From Candidatus Poseidoniia archaeon (GTDB taxonomy: Archaea; Thermoplasmatota; Poseidoniia; MGIII; CG-Epi1), in assembly GCA_029941645.1 (NCBI GenBank), contig JAPYSZ010000034.1, positions 1 through 9,744 on the forward strand: 9,744 nucleotides of DNA, read 5' to 3'. Positions 1 through 8,416 of the stretch are shown here, one piece after another. The notes under the pieces were generated by a model. That model was not told the DNA's origin, did not search any database, and worked only from the letters and a program-made list of their open reading frames with translations. The translations under genes and the position numbers were made by a program. Each line of letters starts with the position of its first letter. The first letter of the stretch is position 1.

Positions 1-3000
1 TCTAGAACGGTAGCTGATATACACAAAGCCTACTACAAGCAATCCAACAGCAACTGCAATCATTTTCATAGTAGAACTATCATCATCATCTTCTTCTTCA
101 TCTATTGAGAAAGTGGTTATTGCCTTATTATTATCAGTATTAGATTCCTCTATAGCATTTTCAGGATCTATTTCTACTTTCAAAGAATGAACGCCTTTTG
201 TGGCATTCCATGTTGCACTGACTGTAACTTCGTCACCACTCCCATCGAAAAAGGCTGTAGGCATGTTTATGGCTACATCATCAGCATAGAATACGACTGG
301 AACATAATGTGAACCTGAATGGTTAACCAAATTAGTTACAGTTGCACTAAGAGTAACTTCAGTTCCGTCTGATGGAGCATCAGGATCCCAAGTAAAATCA
401 CCAGTCAATATCGTGAAATCGGGTTCAGGTTGTTCAATAGGGTCGACAGTTACAGCAAAGTTACGGCCGATATCATCTACATTATTATCCTCATAGTCTT
501 TCCAGAATATTTCTACATAGAATACTTCCCAAACACCAGGAACTACATTGTCATCAGGGGTTATTTTCAGTTGAGTTTGTGCGGTTTCACCTTCAGACAA
601 ACTCAATTTATTTGGTTCAAAACTTGCAGCCCAGTTTTGTGGAATCTCATCTATGCCCGTTTCTAAAATAATATCCAAGAAACCATTTGATGTTACGTTG
701 AAAGTAAATGTAGTAGTCTGACCTAGAGGAATCTCTTGTTGATTCATATCTAACGAGACCTCTATACCTCTCATTAATTGCTTCTCAATAGCCTCTATTT
801 GCGAAATGCCATCTATATCATCAGTTATGTTGACAGATATATCTAAAACATAAGCATAATCGTTTGCAGCAGATAAATCCTCATAGTTTCCTTGGAACTG
901 ATATGCGCCCGGAGGAACTAACATGTTCATTTCTCCGTTATCAGTATCTATGGCAAAGCTGAAATTTTCTCCAAACACATTCACATCTCCAAAGTCAATG
1001 TTTTCGGATGATTCCGAAGATTGATAACTAACATTATAGTTTACACCACGCAATAGAGAAGGACTCAAATTACTTGATCCATCAAGTTCAAGATTATCTA
1101 TCATAGCATAACTGGTTCCTTCAGTGGTGTAAAACCAAGTTTTGTAGGCGCCAGTGTCTAGATAAATTTCGTAAGAACCATCAGCTTCAGCCACAGTACT
1201 AGTTTCAATTTGGGTTCCTTGTACATTCCAAACATCTAATTGTGAATACCCAAGTAATTCATTAGAATCGGGAGTTCCATCGAAATTACGATCATAGAAT
1301 ACAGTACCGGCAACTCTTACTTTCCATTCAGCTTCTTTTTTGAAAGTTTGCTGTTCATTACCAGCTTTAACATAGATATTTCTTTTACTCATTTTGAATT
1401 CATCAGCTCCATCATTCAGAGTAATATCCATTTCTATGGTATAGGTTTTTGGAACCATATCTGTTATAATAATTTCTCCATTGTCATCAGTATAATGGCC
1501 AAAAGTCTCACCTGTTGTAGCTTCAAATATGACTAATGCATTAGCTAAGGCAACTTTACTTCCTGTTGCATTAATATATGTCATTTCTAGCGTAATATTA
1601 ACGGTTTTAGGAGTTAACACAATATCGTTATACGTAGGATTTGCTCCATCAATAGTAATTGTGCTTGTAAAATCTTGATATCCATCTTCAGTCACAATGA
1701 CATCATAGTCTCCGTTTGGTAAATCAATTTTACCATAATTGTCATCGGTTCCAAAGAATCCATCTTCAGTATCAGTATCTGTAATGAAAACAATATTTTC
1801 ATCAGAGATGAATTGAATTCTAACTGAACGATCCGTAATCACTTGATCATCAGCCTGAGAGGTCACTTTCCCTTTCACATGCCCTTCATTTTTCAGTTCG
1901 ACGTCATGCACAGTCGGTTCGTTCAATTGCAAAAAGCCACCATAACTGTAATGTTTACCTGAAAGCCCATCTTGGAAGGTAACATAGTAGTCACCAGGTA
2001 TCTGGAATCCTGAATAAGGTCCAAACATATTTGCTTCAATTATGGTAAAATTGTCATAATCGTTTACAGGTCTAAGAATAATCATTCCATTTTTCCTCTC
2101 ACCATCTAAAGTGGCATCACCCGAAACTTGATATTTGAGTTCAGCCGAGATATCTCCCATATCAAAAACCGGCGTTCCTATAGATATGTCTATTTGACCA
2201 TGAACAAGGTATCTACTTCCACCTTCTTCAAGTAAAAAAGTATACATATACTGGTCAGGAGGCAATTCTACATTGACAAAATCTCCATTTTCATCAGTTG
2301 TAAAATTCAGATAATAGAGTGGGTTTCTCATAGGCGAGAAAGATAATTCAGCATTTGCTATTGCATTTCCTTCATAAACAAATTTTCCACTAATAGAAGT
2401 CGGAATTCTTTTGGCTAAGATTATCAATTCTTCGGTTTTTCCTAAGTCGAATTTCTCAGTCTCTATTTTTTCTTCTTCAGGTCCATAATATATACTATCC
2501 AAAGCATATCCAATTTTATTTAATTCAACTTGATATTCACCAGCAAGGAAACTAAATTTGGAGAGTGGATCTGTGGCCCAAACCTCTACTTGACCTTCGG
2601 TGGTACGGAAATCAACTAGCCCTTCTAATGGCATCATTTCACCTAAGTGTTCTTCATGTAAGAGAATCCAAGCATCAAAACCTAGACTTGCCGACAAGTT
2701 AACATTCTCAGTATTGCCATTGATTGTTCCAATATCACGTAATGCAACCAAGTGCTGCGCCTCATTCGACATAACATGTGAATATGCATCATAGTCTCCT
2801 GTTGGAAGAATAATTTCATACCCTCCATCAAATGAGCTTGAAACAGATGCACTACCGCTTTCTGAAATAAATCTTATCATTTTTTCACTATAAGTTTTAT
2901 CGCCTGCTTCTGGATTATATATGCCGTCTCTTTCTCCAAGTTCTTCAAACAAAATACCTTGGACTGTGTGTCCTGGCCCCATTTCAGCCTCTATTGGGCC

Positions 3001-6000
3001 CGAATAGGTTTGACTGTCTACCCTGCTCAAATATGCAAGAGTAGTTTGTTCAGTTTGATGAATTGTATAAATATCATAGATACCTTTTGGAAGAACAGTT
3101 GCGAAGTATCCTGTGTCTGTAGTAAATACATTGTCACTATATTGTTCATTCAGGTTTCTTAGAGATATTTGCTCACCAGTAATAGGTAGGCCATTGTGAG
3201 TCAAAGTTCCTTCTAATCTAAATCCATCCAATAAAGTAGCATTGAAACTTCGGGATTGACCTTCTAAAATGGTCACTTTTTTCGTATTATTGCTCCAACC
3301 AGTATAGATATTTTCAGATTCAAAACGAAGAGTATAGTTTCCAGGTAATAGATGACTAAAACAGTAAGAGATTGATGAATCCATAGAATCACCAGTACAT
3401 TCTGACACGTGGTAATAGGTATTCAAGAAAGATTCTTCAATTACGCTATTATTAGTTTCATCTTGTAGAGAGATAGTAACTATCTTTGAACCAACATAAT
3501 CACTAGATTGAATTCTACCCCATATTGCACTTGGTTCTAATGCACCCTTAACAGTAACATCCTGTTTTGCCCTTAAAGACGCAGATCCAGTGTATGAGGC
3601 TAAATCTAGTGTGTGTCCACCCATTTCTGCTGTAATCTTATATTCTCCTGGTGCCAAATCAGTAAATCCATAATTTCCGTTTGCATCAGTTCTTACGGTG
3701 TGACTAACTTCAGAACGTATGTTTTCTGCAGTTATAGGTATTAGTGGTACCGAATCATCGTCGGAATCAAAGGTTTCATCCTTGTTATTATCCCAGAACA
3801 ATCGTCCAGTGATGGAAGCAGGCTCCACTTCAAGGTCAATATTGATTGCTTCAGCAGTCTGTCTCGTTGCTTGTTCTTCAGAAATAATTATATTTTCTTT
3901 TCTTACCAAAAGATTATTTGAAGTTCTAAATACTTTTTCCATATCTGATGGTAGATCGCCCATAGAAACGGCTAAGGTAAGATTTCCTGCAGGAACTAAG
4001 ACACTGTATTTTCCATCCTTATCAGTAGTTGCTCTTCCGTGAGGAACTTTATATTCATCAAGAACCGTAACATTAGCGTTAGCAACAGGATCTCCATCTG
4101 GAGTAGCTATAGTACCATATACTGTTGCACCATCGTAATATTTTAGTATCCTTAGACCAGAATTGTAGTGAACCAATTTAAAGTGAGTTAAATTCCAACC
4201 AGGTAATGATGGTAGTTCCTCATTAGCTAAAGCACCGCTTACACCAGGTATTCCGTCTTCTATAGGTCTGTCTATATCTGGTGCAGACCATCCTATGAAT
4301 GATCTGAAGAATGTTGAATTTAGGAATTTCTCTTTGTAGACCAATACTGATGAAGCCTGAACCGAATTATATTTTAGGCTAACATCTGGATTATTCTCAA
4401 TTACCACAAGAGCATCATCAAATGACAAAACCTGTCCATTGGACAGAGCAAGGTGAATCTCATAGAAATCATCAATATCATAATCAGCCAATGTAACTGG
4501 AGCATACAATACACTTCTATCATTTGCCGAACGAGGCATTAACCTATTATCTGCGCCGAAGTAACGAATAGAATGGCCTGTAATTTGTTCAACTTCCCAT
4601 ATTAAATCAGCAATATCTTTCTTCTCGATGGTCATCAAAATTGGTCGGCCAGCTCTTATGGCTGCATTTTTCTTGTGTACTTCTTGATCCGTTCCATCAT
4701 CTTTCTTTGGAATATAATCCTCAGGGTTAGAGATAATGTCTTCAAGTTCACTTACTTCTTCTTCTGATAAGTAAACTAATAATTCAGTTCTAATTTCATC
4801 ATTGAATTTTTCCGAGTCTCTATCTACTTCAGGCTCTAAAAGTCTATACAGTAGAAGAGCCATGGCTTCATGTTCAGATTGAGATGCAATAAAATTACCT
4901 GCAATCTGATATCCAAACTGGAAATTATCGGCTACAGTAGGGTGCTCTCCAATATCAATTGCCCAGAAACCGTAATCCCACCATGCGATGAAACCAGGCC
5001 TTTCTTCTGGTTCTAAGTTTGTATCCTGTTCAGCCAACCACTCTAATCCATCTATCCAATAGTCTTGTGGGAATGAAGAGCCAGTATTACCCAGGTACCA
5101 TAGTTGATTGGTATTTGTCGTAGAATACATCCCCGCAACACCTTCAGGATAAAGTGTTTGGTTGTTTCTTTCATCATAGTCGTACTCTTCAGGCCTTAGA
5201 AAATCATAACTAAGAAAATCATAGATATCTACATCGTGTTCTTTCTTGTCTTCGTATGGAATACCAGCATCATATCCATAGAATGTATTTGGGAGAAAAA
5301 TAAATAAACCTACAAACAAAGCAATAATCGGTCTTTTCAGATCAAAACTTTTTCTCAATCCTCCAATCCTATCACGGAAACGGTATTGATCTTCACTTTG
5401 AGCATCCATATGCCCAATAACCATAACTAACAACAGAAGTATTAGCGTCGAGAGAAGTCCGATTACAATACTTACAGCAAAGAATAGCCAAAAACCAACA
5501 GCTAATGAAATTATAGACAATGCAAGGAAGGTTTCTCCTCTCTTTCCCCAGAATGCTTTCCAGATAACTAAAACAGCAGGAAAATCAGCTTTCTGTATTA
5601 GTAACCACGTTATCCATCCACTGAGTAGTGAAACAACGGGTGTCGCATTGAAAATAAAACGAACCGCAGATTGAGCCATATAGATAGATACAAGCGCCCA
5701 AATCATGACAAACAAATAATCTTTCTTCCAGACACTTTGATTGAACAGTTGATAAGCCATCCAGACAATACCGAGAATAGCTAACCATATTGAGACAGGA
5801 CCAAAGGCAAATACAAAATCATGAAATTTAGGAGGCTGAGCTTCCGCAATCGTATCAAACAATTTTGTTCTTACAAAGTAACCTTGTCCACTGAATAGTA
5901 GGAATCCAAGATCTGTAAAAACATAAGTAAGGAGCAAATAAACAAACGTAGCAATACCAAGAGAGGAACCAACGACCAATAACCAGGGTAAATCACGAGT

Positions 6001-7038
6001 AGCAACCATCAATAATGAAATCAACACATATCCAAGTAAGATGTATGCAGGAGCTTCCCACCAGGTTCCTACAAGCCCTAAAGCATTGTAATAGGGATAA
6101 GAAAAAATAACGGGCATTGATAGAGTGATTAATCCTAAAGCTGCTGTTGTCAAACTATCAATTCTGCGGAATGCATTGATTAGCATCTGCAATCCTAAGT
6201 AAATTGCAACGATAGCCATAATATATGGAAAACCTTTCCAACTCAATGAAATCATGGTGATTGTCATACCAGCTAATCCAGCGTAACCAATAGCTAATTT
6301 CTCAGAATCAACAAATTGTTTCACTCCAGTTTTTATTTCATTCCAATCAGTCCAATTGGAAACCCATTTCTTATCGTTCGCAACTGTCAAAGCTTTCATG
6401 AAGAAAAAATAGGCAGTTGTTCCAAACAGAATAATGTAAGAATCGTGATCAGCTAAAGCCAGAGATGAATGTCCAACGTGCTGTGAATTAACACCCATTA
6501 AGAATGCTCCAATTATTCCAGCTTCTTTACCAAATTGAGCTTTTCCAATAGCATAAACGGGAAATATAATTAGTGCACCATAAATGGCAGGTAAAACTTC
6601 CATTGCCCACCACACAGATTCTTCAGTAGAACTAAAGAAAGGAGAAAGTGCTAATCCTATAATTGCGATAGACCAGTCAAATAATGGAGGCCTGTTGTTA
6701 TTTGCACCATAGGGATAATTCAACATAGGATCCTTTTCGAGATGCTCTCCATTTTCAGCAACGTAGTCAACAACGCGTTTGTGATAGTAAGGATCACTAC
6801 CTCCAGTAAGTTGGAAACCATCTTCAGTTGCTGGTTCAATCATCCATACAGTTCTAATGTAAAGGGAAAAAATAAAGATGGCAATTAGAGCAAATACAGT
6901 TACCCAATTTACTTTACTAGATTTACGCGAAATGCCCAGATTTTCATCAGAAATAGCACTACCTGACGCTGAAGAAAAGCGAGGGCGATAGCGATTTTTT
7001 GACTTGTCGTCACGTCTGCGACGTGTTTGTCTTGCCAT
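1..7038 (-). CDS. aglB: AglB/STT3-type oligosaccharyltransferase with giant beta-sandwich tail (3' end outside window)
   Basis: This enzyme transfers a lipid-linked oligosaccharide to asparagine in N-X-S/T sites on the outer face of the membrane (family knowledge). The frame is open for 2346 codons from the ATG at 7038 to base 1, with no stop seen. The N-terminus is basic and followed by about 13 to 15 hydrophobic segments between residues 44 and 588. Family motifs visible are GSDPYYH (D82, first-loop metal site), DHD at 197-199, TIAE at 396-399, R460 in a membrane segment, and the hallmark WWDYG at 686-690. The catalytic part ends near residue 970, about the usual length for archaeal AglB. 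Some 1340 further residues of Ig-like modules and a C-terminal membrane helix follow, which is far beyond the family norm. Only two cysteines were found, C1214 and C1226. The start was chosen because the TATA box lies about 60 bases upstream; an in-frame GTG at 7089 would fall before the expected transcript start. The C-terminus probably lies just beyond the window. Identity of the catalytic part is firm; the function of the tail is unknown. Confidence 0.93.
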   Translation of the reverse strand, partial: MARQTRRRRDDKSKNRYRPRFSSASGSAISDENLGISRKSSKVNWVTVFALIAIFIFSLYIRTVWMIEPATEDGFQLTGGSDPYYHKRVVDYVAENGEHLEKDPMLNYPYGANNNRPPLFDWSIAIIGLALSPFFSSTEESVWWAMEVLPAIYGALIIFPVYAIGKAQFGKEAGIIGAFLMGVNSQHVGHSSLALADHDSYIILFGTTAYFFFMKALTVANDKKWVSNWTDWNEIKTGVKQFVDSEKLAIGYAGLAGMTITMISLSWKGFPYIMAIVAIYLGLQMLINAFRRIDSLTTAALGLITLSMPVIFSYPYYNALGLVGTWWEAPAYILLGYVLISLLMVATRDLPWLLVVGSSLGIATFVYLLLTYVFTDLGFLLFSGQGYFVRTKLFDTIAEAQPPKFHDFVFAFGPVSIWLAILGIVWMAYQLFNQSVWKKDYLFVMIWALVSIYMAQSAVRFIFNATPVVSLLSGWITWLLIQKADFPAVLVIWKAFWGKRGETFLALSIISLAVGFWLFFAVSIVIGLLSTLILLLLVMVIGHMDAQSEDQYRFRDRIGGLRKSFDLKRPIIALFVGLFIFLPNTFYGYDAGIPYEDKKEHDVDIYDFLSYDFLRPEEYDYDERNNQTLYPEGVAGMYSTTNTNQLWYLGNTGSSFPQDYWIDGLEWLAEQDTNLEPEERPGFIAWWDYGFWAIDIGEHPTVADNFQFGYQIAGNFIASQSEHEAMALLLYRLLEPEVDRDSEKFNDEIRTELLVYLSEEEVSELEDIISNPEDYIPKKDDGTDQEVHKKNAAIRAGRPILMTIEKKDIADLIWEVEQITGHSIRYFGADNRLMPRSANDRSVLYAPVTLADYDIDDFYEIHLALSNGQVLSFDDALVVIENNPDVSLKYNSVQASSVLVYKEKFLNSTFFRSFIGWSAPDIDRPIEDGIPGVSGALANEELPSLPGWNLTHFKLVHYNSGLRILKYYDGATVYGTIATPDGDPVANANVTVLDEYKVPHGRATTDKDGKYSVLVPAGNLTLAVSMGDLPSDMEKVFRTSNNLLVRKENIIISEEQATRQTAEAINIDLEVEPASITGRLFWDNNKDETFDSDDDSVPLIPITAENIRSEVSHTVRTDANGNYGFTDLAPGEYKITAEMGGHTLDLASYTGSASLRAKQDVTVKGALEPSAIWGRIQSSDYVGSKIVTISLQDETNNSVIEESFLNTYYHVSECTGDSMDSSISYCFSHLLPGNYTLRFESENIYTGWSNNTKKVTILEGQSRSFNATLLDGFRLEGTLTHNGLPITGEQISLRNLNEQYSDNVFTTDTGYFATVLPKGIYDIYTIHQTEQTTLAYLSRVDSQTYSGPIEAEMGPGHTVQGILFEELGERDGIYNPEAGDKTYSEKMIRFISESGSASVSSSFDGGYEIILPTGDYDAYSHVMSNEAQHLVALRDIGTINGNTENVNLSASLGFDAWILLHEEHLGEMMPLEGLVDFRTTEGQVEVWATDPLSKFSFLAGEYQVELNKIGYALDSIYYGPEEEKIETEKFDLGKTEELIILAKRIPTSISGKFVYEGNAIANAELSFSPMRNPLYYLNFTTDENGDFVNVELPPDQYMYTFLLEEGGSRYLVHGQIDISIGTPVFDMGDISAELKYQVSGDATLDGERKNGMIILRPVNDYDNFTIIEANMFGPYSGFQIPGDYYVTFQDGLSGKHYSYGGFLQLNEPTVHDVELKNEGHVKGKVTSQADDQVITDRSVRIQFISDENIVFITDTDTEDGFFGTDDNYGKIDLPNGDYDVIVTEDGYQDFTSTITIDGANPTYNDIVLTPKTVNITLEMTYINATGSKVALANALVIFEATTGETFGHYTDDNGEIIITDMVPKTYTIEMDITLNDGADEFKMSKRNIYVKAGNEQQTFKKEAEWKVRVAGTVFYDRNFDGTPDSNELLGYSQLDVWNVQGTQIETSTVAEADGSYEIYLDTGAYKTWFYTTEGTSYAMIDNLELDGSSNLSPSLLRGVNYNVSYQSSESSENIDFGDVNVFGENFSFAIDTDNGEMNMLVPPGAYQFQGNYEDLSAANDYAYVLDISVNITDDIDGISQIEAIEKQLMRGIEVSLDMNQQEIPLGQTTTFTFNVTSNGFLDIILETGIDEIPQNWAASFEPNKLSLSEGETAQTQLKITPDDNVVPGVWEVFYVEIFWKDYEDNNVDDIGRNFAVTVDPIEQPEPDFTILTGDFTWDPDAPSDGTEVTLSATVTNLVNHSGSHYVPVVFYADDVAINMPTAFFDGSGDEVTVSATWNATKGVHSLKVEIDPENAIEESNTDNNKAITTFSIDEEEDDDDSSTMKMIAVAVGLLVVGFVYISYRSR
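10..63 (-). other. C-terminal membrane anchor of the AglB tail
   Basis: Residues 2326 to 2343 are an uninterrupted hydrophobic helix (I-A-V-A-V-G-L-L-V-V-G-F-V-Y-I) flanked by an acidic stretch on the outer side and by arginines after it. This fits an outside-to-inside anchor with a cytoplasmic basic stop. It would return the tail to the membrane so that the whole beta-sandwich region forms an external loop. It also suggests the protein ends within a short distance of the window edge. Confidence 0.75.
103..423 (-). other. CARDB domain in the AglB tail
   Basis: Residues 2206 to 2312 match the CARDB (cell-adhesion-related bacterial domain) pattern well. The domain opens with P-D-F-T-I-L, continues with G-T-E-V-T-L-S-A-T-V-T-N, has a central V-P-V-V-F-Y-A-D-D strand, and ends with the diagnostic D-P-x-N-x-I-x-E-S-N-x-x-N-N motif. 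CARDB domains are extracellular and common in archaeal surface proteins. An acidic Asp/Glu-Ser linker (2313 to 2323) connects it to the terminal membrane helix. Confidence 0.8.
424..774 (-). other. NEW3-like (NPCBM-associated) beta domain in the AglB tail
   Basis: Residues about 2089 to 2205 resemble the NEW3/NPCBM-associated Ig-like fold. There is an early I-P-L-G-Q-T-T-T-F strand, a central W-A-A-S-F-E-P motif following a proline-rich turn (residues near 2136), then L-S-L-S-E-G-E-T and P-G-V-W-E-V, a pattern common in archaeal S-layer-associated and surface proteins. It directly precedes the CARDB domain, a frequent pairing in surface proteins of this type. The assignment is by pattern recognition only. 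Confidence 0.6.
775..4125 (-). other. Array of about twelve carboxypeptidase-regulatory/SdrD-B-like beta-sandwich modules in the AglB tail
   Basis: This covers residues about 972 to 2088 of the AglB-like protein. Roughly twelve modules repeat the same pattern: a G-x-V/L strand opener, a middle stretch resembling TDxDGxYxxxxPxGxY, and a short linker. The first (GTIATPDGDPVANANVTV) is typical of carboxypeptidase-regulatory-like domains. Two modules carry acidic loops of the D-x-N-x-D kind seen in calcium-binding SdrD-B domains, one starting at D1083 (DNNKDETFDSDDD) and one at D1916 (DRNFDGTPDSNE). The modules are strongly diverged, so no DNA-level repeat is apparent. N-X-S/T sequons are frequent throughout. 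Such modules usually form stiff extracellular stalks or carbohydrate/protein-binding surfaces. Boundaries are estimated by eye, and the role is inferred. Confidence 0.75.
4969..4983 (-). other. WWDYG catalytic signature of STT3/AglB/PglB
   Basis: These codons encode W686-W687-D688-Y689-G690, the signature that recognises the +2 Ser/Thr of the acceptor sequon in all known oligosaccharyltransferases (family knowledge). It sits about 100 residues after the last core membrane segment, as expected for the start of the soluble domain. Together with TIAE at 396-399 it argues for an active enzyme. The companion DK/MI motif downstream was not located with confidence. Confidence 0.9.
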
Positions 7039-7097
7039 TGATGTTGTGTCCTTTCTGTCTCCTCTAACAGAAGACGGACTGGGCGCCACTCGGATGG

Positions 7098-7105
7098 TTA
7101 TATAA
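7098..7105 (-). promoter_or_regulatory. Archaeal TATA box for the AglB-like gene
   Basis: The sequence TTATATAA (palindromic) lies 60 bases upstream of the ATG in an 88-base intergenic gap. Archaeal transcription usually begins about 25 bases beyond the TATA centre, so the start should fall near 7075, giving a leader of roughly 37 bases. The flank upstream of the box is AGTAGACC, a weak match to a BRE. The leader has a purine run (AGAGGAGACAGAAAGGAC), but its spacing to the ATG is loose for a Shine-Dalgarno site. This is a match to consensus and position, not an experimental site. Confidence 0.6.
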
Positions 7106-7115
7106 GGTCTACTCT

Positions 7116-7120
7116 AAAAA
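7116..7120 (-). terminator. Possible T-run terminator after fahA
   Basis: A run of five T on the minus strand begins 7 bases after the fahA stop codon. Archaeal terminators are often short T-tracts without a hairpin, and this one lies between fahA and the TATA box of the next gene. The run is short, so this is a weak call. Confidence 0.3.
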
Positions 7121-7126
7121 TCGTGC

Positions 7127-8416
7127 TCAAGCAGAGGGTAATAATTTGCCTCTACACTCTCCAAATCCAACTCGATAACCGTCTCCTTGGCACCACCCTC
7201 TCAACATCACGGTATCACCATTCTCAAGAGCTATTCTTTCTTCACCATTTGAGAGTTTGATTGATTCTGACCAGCCCCATGTCAATTCTAACATCGATCC
7301 ACGATTGTCTTTTTCAGGTCCAGAAATAGTGCCACTAGCTAAGAGGTCCCCAGTACGGAGGTTGCAACCAGTTATGGTATGGTGAGCTATCTGTTGATTC
7401 ATATCCCAATAAAGATAATTGTAATTGCTTGATGATATGAGTTCATAAGAATCCATTTTCTCAGATTTAAGATAGATTCCCAGATTGATATCAAAAGTAC
7501 TATCTTTGTTATTTCTTAGATATTCAAGTGGTTCCGGGTCCTGTTTAGGTCCTTTACATCGAAATGGTTCTAGTGCTTCAAGAGTTATTATCCATGGAGA
7601 AAGAGTCGTTGCAAAGTTTTTGGCTAAGAAAGGCCCTAGTGGTTGATATTCCCAAGTTTGAATATCTCTAGCCGACCAATCATTTACAAGTGCCATACCG
7701 AAGATATGATCTTCAGCATCATCCACTGGGACGGGTTCACCTAATCTGTTTCCAGCTCCAATAAATAATCCCATTTCTAGTTCAAAATCCATTCTTTTTG
7801 ATTCGCCAAATGAGGGATTCTTTGCATCAGGGGCTTTAGTTTGCCCTTTGGGTCGCACAATATCTGCACCATCAAGTACTACAGACGAAGCCCGACCATG
7901 GTATGCAATAGGTAAGTGTAACCAATTAGGCATCAAGGCATTTTCAGGTCCTCGAAATATAGTTCCTACATTTGAAGCATGCTCTTTGGAAGAATAAAAA
8001 TCAGTGTAATCTCCAATATCTACAGGAAATTCCATTTCAGCATCTTCCATAGGAACTAATGCCAAATCTTTCAATTCTTTATTGTCCCTTAAGGTTCCAT
8101 TATTCTCGTTCAGAACTTGGCTTATTACTTTTCGAATGCCTTTCCATGCTTTTCTACCCATTGACATGAAGGCATTTAGAGTAGGTTCATGGAATACTTC
8201 AGTTCCTTCTACTTCAGTTCCTTCGAAAATACCTGCTTCATCCAAGTATGCTAAATCTAGGACATAATTTCCGATTGCTGTTGCCACGTGCAAGTCTCCT
8301 CCTTCCTTTGGAGAGTATATTCCAAATGGAATATTTTGGATAGGAAAATCAGAATTTTCATCAATATTTACCCATGATTTAAGATTCGAATCGTGTGTTT
8401 CGTCCATTACATCCAT
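7127..8416 (-). CDS. fahA: Fumarylacetoacetase (FAH)
   Basis: This enzyme hydrolyses 4-fumarylacetoacetate to fumarate and acetoacetate, the last step of tyrosine/homogentisate breakdown, in the cytoplasm. The 429 residues match the full length of eukaryotic and bacterial FAH (about 420). The N-terminal domain begins with NSDFPIQNIPFG, close to the animal enzyme. By spacing to the mouse enzyme, the metal ligands are D139, E212, E214 and D246, the catalytic His/Glu pair is H146 and E377, and R250, Q253 and K266 are the other active-site residues; T363 is also kept. No key residue is missing. The ATG at 8416 overlaps the upstream gene by 10 bases; an alternative ATG at 8407 (M4) forms a TAATG stop-start junction and would give 426 residues. 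Either start is plausible. The gene closes the homogentisate operon. Identification is very secure. Confidence 0.97.
   Translation of the reverse strand: MDVMDETHDSNLKSWVNIDENSDFPIQNIPFGIYSPKEGGDLHVATAIGNYVLDLAYLDEAGIFEGTEVEGTEVFHEPTLNAFMSMGRKAWKGIRKVISQVLNENNGTLRDNKELKDLALVPMEDAEMEFPVDIGDYTDFYSSKEHASNVGTIFRGPENALMPNWLHLPIAYHGRASSVVLDGADIVRPKGQTKAPDAKNPSFGESKRMDFELEMGLFIGAGNRLGEPVPVDDAEDHIFGMALVNDWSARDIQTWEYQPLGPFLAKNFATTLSPWIITLEALEPFRCKGPKQDPEPLEYLRNNKDSTFDINLGIYLKSEKMDSYELISSSNYNYLYWDMNQQIAHHTITGCNLRTGDLLASGTISGPEKDNRGSMLELTWGWSESIKLSNGEERIALENGDTVMLRGWCQGDGYRVGFGECRGKLLPSA

Noticed and set aside
430..4042. Several plus-strand open frames of 60 to 107 codons (430-666, 1348-1536, 2600-2794, 2959-3162, 3719-4042)
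   Set aside because: All lie antisense to the continuous AglB-like frame, show no recognisable domain, and have compositions expected of shadow frames.
775..4125. Possible tandem DNA repeat encoding the tail modules
   Set aside because: The modules share only a loose protein pattern; no repeated nucleotide blocks were seen, so this is not reported as a DNA repeat.
5585..5788. Minus-strand 67-codon frame
   Set aside because: It overlaps the membrane core of AglB in another frame and has no independent support.
7087..7089. In-frame GTG upstream of the AglB ATG, which would add 17 residues
   Set aside because: It lies before the transcription start expected from the TATA box at 7098-7105, and the ATG at 7038 gives a normal basic N-terminus ahead of the first membrane helix.
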